Below are positions 1-6,119 of a stretch of 8,577 bases of DNA, piece after piece. The notes beneath the pieces are model-generated. The model saw only the letters and a program-made list of their open reading frames with translations. It was not told where the DNA came from and made no database searches. A program made the position numbers and the translations under genes. The first letter of the stretch is position 1, and each line of letters begins with the position of its first letter. Origin of the DNA: Sphingomonadaceae bacterium (GTDB lineage: Bacteria > Pseudomonadota > Alphaproteobacteria > Sphingomonadales > Sphingomonadaceae); contig CANEVG010000140.1 of the NCBI GenBank assembly GCA_947442095.1, positions 1-8,577 on the forward strand. The letters are read 5' to 3'.

Positions 1-466
1 GACCGCGCGTGGATCGACAACTGTAAGCTGGCTCATTTGCAGACCGTGCCCGGGCGGACTTACGAAGTGCAGCGCACAAACCTGCTGCTTCTGACCTCCA
101 GGGTCTTGGTGCTCTGGTTCTTAGGCCTGCCGATCTTGCAACCAGTCCTGCTGGTTACCTCGTTGCCGCTGGTCATGGGGGACAAGCCGGGCGAAGATCC
201 AGCGCGCGGGCTGCCAATGTGGCGGCGCTACATCATCGCGCGTGCGCTCAGCTGCGCGGTCATCAATGGCCCTGCACTGGCGCTGGCATAGCCTGGCCGG
301 CTGGTGCCAATGGTCATCTTCATCATCACGTCCAGCGCGATCGACCTCTTTGCGCACTTCACGCTCCCGGTCACTGGGCAGGTCGCCTCGTGGATATCGG
401 CCTTGACCATAACCACGGTGCTGTGGTCGCGCCGCCGAAGGCGGCACCGCGCCCACACTTGCGTTC
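1..466 (+). pseudogene. Decayed N-terminal membrane region of a GGDEF-EAL protein
   Basis: Reading the first frame from the window edge gives a chain with several hydrophobic segments: about 76-165, 229-288, 304-360 and 385-425. They are separated by short charged loops, as in the multi-helix sensor region of membrane diguanylate cyclases. The frame is interrupted by TAG at 289-291, where the context (GCA TAG CCT) would read A-W-P if the codon were TGG. It resumes in the same frame as MVIFIITSSAIDLFAHFTLP. After about 425 the hydrophobic reading degenerates into an Arg-rich run, and the GGDEF part continues one frame over, so a frameshift lies between about 425 and 466. The true start may be the TTG at 37 or lie outside the window. 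The assignment to the downstream GGDEF gene rests on adjacency and frame continuity. The helices themselves match no family I can name. Confidence 0.6.
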
Positions 467-1144
467 ATGGTGCTGCTGCTCGGGCACCACGATCCGCTCA
501 CCCAGCGGGTCAACCGCACCGAATTCCACGACCGGATGGCTGCGCGTCTCGCCGGCGGTCAGCCGGAACAGGTGGCAAAGCTGTCCGCCGATCTCGATCA
601 CTTCAAGCTGGCCAACGATTCGCTCGGCCACGCGGCGGGCGACCGGCTGCTGGAAATCGTAGCGCAGCGGCTGGCTGCGCGTTTCGGTCTGCATGGTGTC
701 GGTGCATGGCTGGGCGGCGACGAGTTTGCGCGGCTGCTGGGCTGCGTGCAGTCAGTCGATGCCGCGATGGGTGTGGCCCATGATCTTTCGCAGCCGATCG
801 AGATGGAAGGGCGGACGATCCAGATGGATGCCAGCCAGATGGGTGCCAGCGTCGGCGTCGCGCTCGCGCCCGATCACGCCGAGAATGCCGATGAACTGCT
901 ATGCTGGCGCCATCCGGTGCGTTGGATGATCGGCCCGGGCGCGTTCATCGATCTCGCCGAACGCAGCGGGCTCATCGTGCCGATCGGTGAATGGGTGCTG
1001 GGCAAGGCGCTGCCCGTCAGGGAATTGCCGGGGCTTCGCATCGCGGGCAAACGGGCGATGACGCCCAAGGAAATAGTGGCGATCGCCCGTGCGCCCAAGC
1101 TGGCCGAACGCTTCGAGACGCTGCGGCTGGCGGTGCGGGGTTAG
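467..1144 (+). pseudogene. GGDEF domain fused by deletion to an EAL-domain fragment
   Basis: This open frame of 225 codons carries a recognisable diguanylate cyclase domain: HDPLT (residues 8-12), DLDHFKLANDSLGHAAGD (42-59) and an intact GGDEF signature at residues 83-87 (bases 713-727). No RxxD inhibitory site precedes the signature. Such domains make cyclic-di-GMP from two GTP. At residues 142-149 the protein jumps from ADELL, normally followed by the GGDEF C-terminal helix, to CWRHP. It continues with FIDLAERSGLIVPIGEWVL (160-178), the classic segment downstream of the EAL motif in cyclic-di-GMP phosphodiesterases. About 60-70 residues that should contain the rest of GGDEF and the EAL motif are therefore missing, and little of the EAL domain follows. 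The last 30 residues match nothing I recognise. The open frame starts internally (ATG 467), without its membrane part. An annotation pipeline might call it a GGDEF protein, but it is probably non-functional. Its stop overlaps the cobS stop. Confidence 0.7.
1051..1090. terminator. Long hairpin downstream of cobS
   Basis: A 9-bp perfect inverted repeat, ACGGGCGAT at 1051-1059 and ATCGCCCGT at 1082-1090, continues inward after a 2-nt bulge with CGCC (1062-1065) pairing with GGCG (1078-1081). The loop is 12 nt (1066-1077). It lies about 50 nt beyond the cobS stop on the minus strand, a suitable place for a transcription end. No T-tract follows on either strand, so it may stabilise the 3' end or act with Rho instead of being a classical intrinsic terminator. 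Confidence 0.45.
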
Positions 1145-2133
1145 ACTTTCCCAACCACGCTTTCCGGCAGATCCTTGCCGAACACGCGCTGGTAGTATTC
1201 TGCCACCAGCACCCGCTCGGTCTCGTCGCACTTGTTGAGAAACGAGAGGCGGAAGGCAAAGCCCGTATCGCCGAAGATCGCAGTGTTCTGCGCCCAGCTG
1301 ATCACCGTGCGCGGGCTCATCACGGTCGAGATGTCGCCGTTGATGAAGCCCTTGCGGGAAAGGTCGGCCACGCGGACCATGTCGCCCGCCGTCTTGGCAT
1401 CGAGCCCCGGCACCTTGCTGGTTACGATCTGGATCTCGGTCGGCGCGGGCAGGTAGTTCAGGCCGACGACGATGTTCCAGCGGTCCATCTGGCCTTGGTT
1501 GATCGCCTGCGTGCCATGGTAGAGCCCGCTGGTATCGCCAAGGCCCACGGTGTTGGCCGTGGCGAACATGCGGAACCACGGGTTGGGGCGGATCACGCGG
1601 TTCTGGTCGAGCAGCGTGAGCTTGCCTTCGGTTTCCAGCACGCGCTGGATCACGAACATCACGTCTGGGCGGCCCGCGTCGTATTCGTCGAACACCAGCG
1701 CGGTCGGCGTCTGCAAGGCCCAGGGCAGCAGGCCTTCGCGAAATTCGGTGACCTGAAGGCCGTCGCGCAGCACGATCGCGTCGCGGCCGATCAGGTCGAT
1801 GCGGCTGATGTGGGCATCAAGGTTGATGCGGATGCACGGCCATTTGAGGCGCGCGGCCACCTGCTCGATATGCGTCGATTTGCCGGTACCGTGATAGCCC
1901 TGCACCATCACGCGGCGGTTGTGGGCAAAACCCGCAAGGATCGCCAGCGTGGTATCCGGATCGAACACGTAGTTCGGATCGATATCGGGCACGCGTTCAT
2001 CCGCCACGGAAAACGCCGGCACGGTCATGTCGATCGGAATGCCGAAGGTCTCCCGCACGCTGAGCGTGATATCGGGGGCGGCAAGGACGGTGGTGGCGCG
2101 GGTGTCGGCCTGCAGGTTCGGAATATCGGTCAT
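1141..2133 (-). CDS. cobS: Cobaltochelatase subunit CobS (AAA+ ATPase)
   Basis: CobS is the AAA+ ATPase of the aerobic CobNST chelatase, which inserts cobalt into hydrogenobyrinic acid a,c-diamide in cytoplasmic vitamin B12 synthesis. The product is 330 residues from this ATG, very close to the usual length of about 330. Counting from the ATG, it has Walker A GYHGTGKS (79-86), Walker B ALVFDE (145-150), a sensor-1-like FATANT (190-195) and the arginine-finger region QGQMDRW (213-219). The CobS-typical stretch LDAHISRIDLIGRD (106-119) is also intact. A GTG directly upstream (2136-2134) would add one Met; I chose the ATG because a weak AGGCGA lies about 9 nt before it. The partner gene cobT, often adjacent in alphaproteobacteria, is not downstream; instead there is a decayed GGDEF-EAL gene. 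The family call is secure. A role in B12 synthesis in this strain is not, because CobN and CobT are needed and neither is visible. Confidence 0.93.
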   Translation of the reverse strand: MTDIPNLQADTRATTVLAAPDITLSVRETFGIPIDMTVPAFSVADERVPDIDPNYVFDPDTTLAILAGFAHNRRVMVQGYHGTGKSTHIEQVAARLKWPCIRINLDAHISRIDLIGRDAIVLRDGLQVTEFREGLLPWALQTPTALVFDEYDAGRPDVMFVIQRVLETEGKLTLLDQNRVIRPNPWFRMFATANTVGLGDTSGLYHGTQAINQGQMDRWNIVVGLNYLPAPTEIQIVTSKVPGLDAKTAGDMVRVADLSRKGFINGDISTVMSPRTVISWAQNTAIFGDTGFAFRLSFLNKCDETERVLVAEYYQRVFGKDLPESVVGKV

Positions 2134-2210
2134 CACGCCATCGCCTATACGGGCCTGCGAAAGGCTGCAATAAGCTTTGCAAGGAAGCGGCCAAAGGGGA
2201 GGCGGATGCT
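2134..2210. promoter_or_regulatory. Divergent promoter region between cobS and the GST operon
   Basis: These 77 nt separate two divergent genes and should carry both promoters. I see no convincing -35/-10 pair on either strand. A small inverted repeat, TGCAA (2166-2170) and TTGCA (2177-2181) with a 6-nt spacer, could be an operator, but arms this short are common by chance. The strong ribosome binding site of the first GST gene, AAAGGGGAGG at 2194-2203, ends about 7 nt before its ATG. It also favours the ATG at 2211 over the out-of-frame ATG at 2206. Confidence 0.3.
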
Positions 2211-2828
2211 ATGAAATTGTATGGGGCTCTGCTCTCTCCGTTCGTGCGCAAAGTCGCGATGGTGCTGGCGGAAAAGGGGCTGACCTACGAGCCCCGGCGG
2301 GGCGGGCCGGGCAGCACCGATGCGGAATTCCTCAGCGTCAGCCCCCTCGCCAAGATTCCCGTGCTTGATGATGAGGGCTTCATCCTCCCCGATTCGACTG
2401 CAATCGCGATGTATCTCGATGCACAGTATCCCGAGCCAGCGCTGATCCCGGCCGATCCGCAGGGGCGTGGGCGAGCGATCTGGCTGGATGAATTCGCCGA
2501 TACGATCCTCTCCGGCTCTGCCTTGAAGATCCAGTTCGGCCGCCTTGTCAGGCCGCAATTTCTGGGATTGCCAGCGGACGAGGCTGCAGCCCTTGAAGGC
2601 GAAGCGGAGCTGCCGCGTGTGCTTGACTATATCGAATCCATTGCGCCGCCAGAGGGGTGGCTGCTGGGGGACACCTTTACCCTTGCCGATATCGACGCGC
2701 GCCCGCGCATGGCCGCTTGGTTTCACCGGGTCAGGGCGCGACCGGCCTGGATCACCATCTCGTCGCAGGAGAAAAAGTTGCTGGACCGGCTGTTTCCCGC
2801 AGGCATTCCTGACCAGAAAGGCCTCTGA
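2211..2828 (+). CDS. Glutathione S-transferase family protein, C-terminal domain shortened
   Basis: This is a cytosolic GST-fold protein of 205 residues. The N-terminal thioredoxin-like domain (about 1-75) has the usual start MKLYGALLSPFVRKV, with Ser9 at the position of the catalytic Ser/Cys, the cis-proline motif KIPVL (Pro50) and a glutathione-contacting DSTAI (61-65). The helical C-terminal domain includes the N-capping motif FTLADI (156-161). In related GSTs, FTLADI is followed by about 20 more residues before the conserved W-P-R-hydrophobic-A-A-W helix. Here RPRMAAWFHRVRARP begins at residue 164, so one helix appears lost by an in-frame deletion near base 2695. The protein could still fold, but activity is uncertain. 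It is the first gene of a two-gene operon, has a strong ribosome binding site and is divergent from cobS. The substrate is unknown; GSTs conjugate or reduce electrophiles with glutathione. Confidence 0.88.
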   Translation: MKLYGALLSPFVRKVAMVLAEKGLTYEPRRGGPGSTDAEFLSVSPLAKIPVLDDEGFILPDSTAIAMYLDAQYPEPALIPADPQGRGRAIWLDEFADTILSGSALKIQFGRLVRPQFLGLPADEAAALEGEAELPRVLDYIESIAPPEGWLLGDTFTLADIDARPRMAAWFHRVRARPAWITISSQEKKLLDRLFPAGIPDQKGL

Positions 2829-2830
2829 TT

Positions 2831-3457
2831 ATGGCAGACTACACCTTCTTCACCGTCCCCATGTCGCGCGGGCAGATCGCCCGCTGGGCACTGCATGAAG
2901 CAGGCGCGGATTACCAGCACGTGCTGGTCGATTGGGCCAGCCGCCCGCCCGAACTCGCCGCTACCAATCCGATGAACAAGGTGCCGACGCTGATCCATCA
3001 CGCGCCGGAGGGCGATAGGGTCATCACCGAATGCGCTGGAATCTGCGCCTATCTCGCGGATGTGCATCCCAAAGCCGAGTTGCTTCCGCAAGGCGCGGAG
3101 AAGGCTGATTATTACCGCTGGCTGTTCTTCGCTGCGGGCCCGATGGAGCAGGCCGTCATCGGCCGCACGTTGGGCTGGGAGGTGCCCGAGGGCAAGCAGG
3201 GCACGGCCGGCTTCGGCAGCTATGAACGCACGATCGAGACGCTCGATGGCTGGCTTGCGGGCCGTGATTGGGTCTGCGGGGCACGCTTTACGATGGCGGA
3301 CGTCTATGTCGGCAGCCAAGTCGATTGGGGCCTAAACTTCGGCTCGATCCCGCCGCTTCCGTCCTTCGCCGCCTATGCCGAGCGGATACGCACCCGCGCC
3401 GGGTATCAGTCGGCCAAGGCCGTCGACCGGGAGTTGATCAAGGCGGCGAAACGTTGA
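2831..3457 (+). CDS. Glutathione S-transferase family protein
   Basis: This is a complete 208-residue GST. In the N-terminal thioredoxin-like domain, PMSRGQIARW (10-19) supplies the likely catalytic Ser12-Arg13. NKVPTL (49-54) holds the cis-proline Pro52, and the glutathione-binding turn reads ITECAGICAYLAD (65-77), with Glu67-Cys68 in place of the usual Glu-Ser. The C-terminal helical domain carries the N-capping box FTMAD (153-157). It starts only 2 nt after the stop of the previous GST gene. AAAGG at 2817-2821, inside the end of that gene, serves as ribosome binding site, so the pair is co-transcribed and probably translationally coupled. The two proteins differ clearly in active-site context, so they are not a recent tandem duplication. 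The gene converges with the DUF885 gene with a 9-nt gap. The substrate cannot be told from sequence. Confidence 0.92.
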   Translation: MADYTFFTVPMSRGQIARWALHEAGADYQHVLVDWASRPPELAATNPMNKVPTLIHHAPEGDRVITECAGICAYLADVHPKAELLPQGAEKADYYRWLFFAAGPMEQAVIGRTLGWEVPEGKQGTAGFGSYERTIETLDGWLAGRDWVCGARFTMADVYVGSQVDWGLNFGSIPPLPSFAAYAERIRTRAGYQSAKAVDRELIKAAKR

Positions 3458-3466
3458 GCGCCAAAC

Positions 3467-5308
3467 TCAGGCCTTCTTCCCTGCGATGTACGCGTCGATA
3501 TTCATCGCCAGCACATCGAGCGGCACGTTCCCGCCTTCGACCACCGCGTTGTCGAACGTGCGCAGGTCATAGGCCTTGCCCAGCGCCGCCTCGGCCCGCG
3601 CGCGCTGGCGCAGGATCTCGCTGCGGCCGATGAAGTAGCCGCAGGCCTGCCCCGGCCAGCTGCAATAGCGCTCGACCTCGCTGGTCACCTCTTCGCGTCC
3701 CGAACCATTGGTCTTGGCGAACCAGTCGATGGCCTGCTCGCGGCTCCAGCCCCGCGCGTGCAGGCCGGTATCGACCACCAGCCGGCAGGCGCGAAACGCG
3801 ATGGACTGCAGATAGCCAAGCTGCCCCACCGGATCGCCCTCATAGGCCCCCAGTTCATCGCCCAGCGTTTCGGCATAAAGCGCCCAGCCTTCGGAATAGG
3901 CATTGAAGGCCAGCATCGCGCGGATCGTCGGTAGCTGGTTGGAATATTCGCCCTGCCACACGTGGCCGGGGATCGCTTCGTGGTGCACCAGCGTCGGCAG
4001 GCTGTAGGTGCTGTGGAGGCGCGTGGTGCCAAGGTTGATCCACATCTTGCCCGGGATCGTCCCGTCGATCGAGCCCGGCCCGCCATAGGCTCCGGGGGCG
4101 CCGGGCTCTTCAGAAAGCGGCAGGCGGCGCACTTCCAGATTGCCGCGCACGAGCTTGGAAAAGGCACGCGGCATCTGCGTGCGGATATAGTCCACCCGTT
4201 TCTGAATGAACGCCATGATCTGGGCGCGGCCCTCGTCGTTGTCGGGGAACAGGAAGCGCGGATCACTGCCCAGCGCGGTCATCCGCTCGCCCACTGTGCC
4301 GCTGGTATAGCCCAGCCCCCGCAGGATCGGGTCCATCCGCCCCTGCAGTTCGCCGAGGGCCTCCAGCCCCAGCTTGTGGATCTCGTCCGGCGACATGCCC
4401 GTCGTCGTGCTGGCGCGCAGAGCCCAGGCATAGAATGCATCGCCGCCAGGCCGCGTGTGCATGCCGGCATCGCTGGTCGCCCTGGCGCGCTGGCGGATCA
4501 ATTCGGCGAGCTGGGCTTCCAGCACAGGCGCGACCTTTGTGCTAACGATGTCCCGTGCCCGCATTGCCCACTCGCCGGCAATCCCCTTTTCGCGAGTCCG
4601 CCGCTCGATTGAAGTGACCAGATCGCCGCCGCCCCGCTGCGCGCCCATCGCCGAAAGGTTCGCACCCATCTGCCGGATCGCCTTATGGATCAGGAACTGC
4701 GGCGCGATCACCCCTTGCGCTGCGGTGGCGCGCAGCCGCTCAGTTTCCCCCGCCAGCACAGCGGGAAACTGTTCCAGCCGGGCAAGATAGGCCTCGGCAT
4801 CGGCGGCGGTCTCGATCGGGTGGTCGGCATCCAGAAAGCGCGGCACATCGAGATACGCGCCGACATTCTGGATCACGACATAAGGCGTGTTGCGCCACGA
4901 ACCCACCGTGATGTCGCCATAGGGCAGCGCAAACCCGTCGAGCGCCGTGCGATAGGCGCTTTTGACGACGGCCAGGCTGGTGCGCGTCATCGGATCGGCT
5001 GCGCTGCTGGAAACCGCCTCAATTCGCGCCATCTCCTCGCGCAGCAAGGCTGCCACGGCGGCCTGGCCCGCTGCTGACCGGTCTTCAAGCCTGCCGCGCA
5101 AGGCGCTGTGTGCGCCGCTATCAAGCCCAAGGGATGTCGCGCTTTCGGGTTTGAGCGCAAGCAGGTGCCACGCCGCATCGTCCAGCAGCGCAGTGGCGGC
5201 TTGCGAAGTGGCCAATGCTGGCAACGGCAGGCTGATTGCAGCAGCGCCTGCGGCTAGTCCGGCCAGCGTTTCGCGGCGTGTCACGGTAGAGGATGAAATC
5301 ACGGTCAT
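3467..5308 (-). CDS. DUF885 family protein with Tat signal peptide (putative metallohydrolase)
   Basis: DUF885 proteins are secreted or lipid-anchored proteins of about 600 residues, thought to be zinc-dependent peptidase-like hydrolases; few are characterised. From this ATG the product has 613 residues. It opens with a twin-arginine signal, TVTRRETLAGLAAG (residues 9-22, Arg11-Arg12), a hydrophobic stretch and a likely cleavage after ALA at residue 33, so it should be exported folded to the periplasm. The family's key motif HHEAIPGH is at 442-449. It is followed by SEGWALYAE, whose first Glu is residue 473, fitting a His/Glu metal site. The C-terminal part (WPGQACGYFIGR, then VVEGGNVPLDVL) is also typical. 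An in-frame GTG upstream at 5374-5372 is open but would bury the Tat signal behind 22 extra residues, so I prefer 5308. The gene is divergent from the DUF937 gene and convergent with the GST operon. Confidence 0.9.
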   Translation of the reverse strand: MTVISSSTVTRRETLAGLAAGAAAISLPLPALATSQAATALLDDAAWHLLALKPESATSLGLDSGAHSALRGRLEDRSAAGQAAVAALLREEMARIEAVSSSAADPMTRTSLAVVKSAYRTALDGFALPYGDITVGSWRNTPYVVIQNVGAYLDVPRFLDADHPIETAADAEAYLARLEQFPAVLAGETERLRATAAQGVIAPQFLIHKAIRQMGANLSAMGAQRGGGDLVTSIERRTREKGIAGEWAMRARDIVSTKVAPVLEAQLAELIRQRARATSDAGMHTRPGGDAFYAWALRASTTTGMSPDEIHKLGLEALGELQGRMDPILRGLGYTSGTVGERMTALGSDPRFLFPDNDEGRAQIMAFIQKRVDYIRTQMPRAFSKLVRGNLEVRRLPLSEEPGAPGAYGGPGSIDGTIPGKMWINLGTTRLHSTYSLPTLVHHEAIPGHVWQGEYSNQLPTIRAMLAFNAYSEGWALYAETLGDELGAYEGDPVGQLGYLQSIAFRACRLVVDTGLHARGWSREQAIDWFAKTNGSGREEVTSEVERYCSWPGQACGYFIGRSEILRQRARAEAALGKAYDLRTFDNAVVEGGNVPLDVLAMNIDAYIAGKKA

Positions 5309-5443
5309 ACCGTGTGTCTGTCTCACCCGAACTACGGTGTCAAAAGTCGTATCGGCAAAGCCGTTTCGGACCACCAGCCGGGTGGCGTCCCGGCGGCAGG
5401 CAGGCTAGTCTCCGCAGATATTCTGTCCCACGGAGTCCAGACC

Positions 5444-5806
5444 ATGAGCATTTTCGACCAGATACTCGGCCAGATCAGCAGCAACGTCGATATCAAGAAC
5501 CTTGCCGCTAAGGTCGGCATTGATCCCGCCATGGCCGAATCCGCCATCGCCGCACTCGCCGCAGGCCACGCCGCGCCGACGGACACGGTCGAAACGGCCG
5601 CCGCCAACACCGGCATCGATGCCGGCATTCTCCAGCAGATCGTCGGCCATATCGGCGGCGAGGGTTCGCTGGGCAGCTTCGCCACGATGCTGGGCCAGCA
5701 CCCGGATGCGATGAGCATGGTCACCGGCCTGCTCGGCGGCGGGAAGGACGGCGAAAGCCCGCTTGGCGGCCTGGGTGACATCGCCTCGGGCCTGTTCAAG
5801 TCCTGA
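5444..5806 (+). CDS. DUF937 domain-containing protein
   Basis: This is a 120-residue protein rich in Ala and Gly, composed of short amphipathic helices and glycine turns. It starts MSIFDQILGQISSNVDIKNL and ends with a Gly-rich tail, GLLGGGKDGESPLGGLGDIA. The opening I-FDQILGQ-type helix, repeated short helices with GID motifs (residues 25-27 and 62-64) and a Gly-Leu-rich C-terminus fit the DUF937 (YidB-like) family, small bacterial proteins of unknown function. There is no signal peptide or membrane helix. The start is supported by GGAG at 5432-5435, 8 nt before the ATG. The gene is divergent from the DUF885 gene across about 135 nt. The small membrane-protein gene follows at once and may be co-transcribed. 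The family assignment is by pattern. Confidence 0.82.
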   Translation: MSIFDQILGQISSNVDIKNLAAKVGIDPAMAESAIAALAAGHAAPTDTVETAAANTGIDAGILQQIVGHIGGEGSLGSFATMLGQHPDAMSMVTGLLGGGKDGESPLGGLGDIASGLFKS

Positions 5807-5816
5807 CCGCTTCGGT

Positions 5817-6017
5817 TTGACCGACGCTGCACTCTCGCTTGCTATGCTCACCGCGCTCGCACTTGTTGCGGGCGCGGTGTTCCTGTGGCGCAAGGGCGAA
5901 CGCCAGCGGCCCTCGCTCATGGTGATCCTGGCGGCCGTGATGATCACCAATGTCGTGATCTGGTCTCTGCCCACCAGAACCGGCACCACCCTGACCACGG
6001 CGACCGCGCAGCCCTGA
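5817..6017 (+). CDS. Small two-helix membrane protein, hypothetical
   Basis: A 66-codon frame begins 10 nt after the DUF937 stop. It has two hydrophobic segments, about residues 5-22 (LSLAMLTALALVAGAVFL) and 32-47 (LMVILAAVMITNVVIW), joined by a basic loop WRKGERQR. A polar Thr-rich tail follows. The positive loop between two helices predicts a hairpin with both ends outside the cytoplasm. The start is uncertain: TTG at 5817 keeps the whole first helix, while ATG at 5844 would truncate it. Neither has a clear ribosome binding site, so translation may be coupled to the DUF937 gene. The helix-loop-helix pattern is much more protein-like than the other frames here. The function is unknown. Confidence 0.55.
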   Translation: MTDAALSLAMLTALALVAGAVFLWRKGERQRPSLMVILAAVMITNVVIWSLPTRTGTTLTTATAQP

Positions 6018-6046
6018 CACTGCCCGGCGCATCAGCATCCTGCCAC

Positions 6047-6080
6047 AGCAAGGTGGTGGAGCAGCGCGGCCCGCCTTGCT
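6047..6080 (+). terminator. Hairpin between the small membrane protein and the SDR gene
   Basis: AGCAAGGTGG (6047-6056) pairs with CCGCCTTGCT (6071-6080), a 10-bp stem with one G-U pair and a 14-nt loop. It sits 30 nt after the upstream stop and 40 nt before the next ATG. There is no T-run after it, so it may be a weak or Rho-assisted terminator, or an RNA-processing or leader structure for the dehydrogenase mRNA. Confidence 0.4.
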
Positions 6081-6119
6081 ACACCCTCTCCCAAATCAAC
6101 ACCTGATCCGGGAGATCCC

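Noticed and set aside
2166..2181. TGCAA/TTGCA inverted repeat as a firm operator
   Set aside because: Five-base arms occur often by chance, and no regulator gene is nearby. It is mentioned only within the intergenic entry.
991..2214. 407-codon open frame on the plus strand opposite cobS
   Set aside because: It lies antisense to a gene with all CobS motifs. Its His/Arg/Ala/Gly-rich composition with no motif is typical of a shadow frame in GC-rich DNA.
3962..4612. 216-codon open frame on the plus strand inside the DUF885 gene
   Set aside because: It is antisense to the DUF885 motif region, and its composition is that of a shadow frame.
5315..5343. TTGACA on the minus strand (5343-5338) as a -35 box for the DUF885 gene
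   Set aside because: At 17-nt spacing the -10 position reads CAGACA, a poor match, and it would lie only 6 nt before the ATG.
5309..5374. N-terminal extension of the DUF885 protein from a GTG start
   Set aside because: It would put 22 extra residues before the Tat signal and has no clear ribosome binding site; the ATG at 5308 gives a normal signal peptide.
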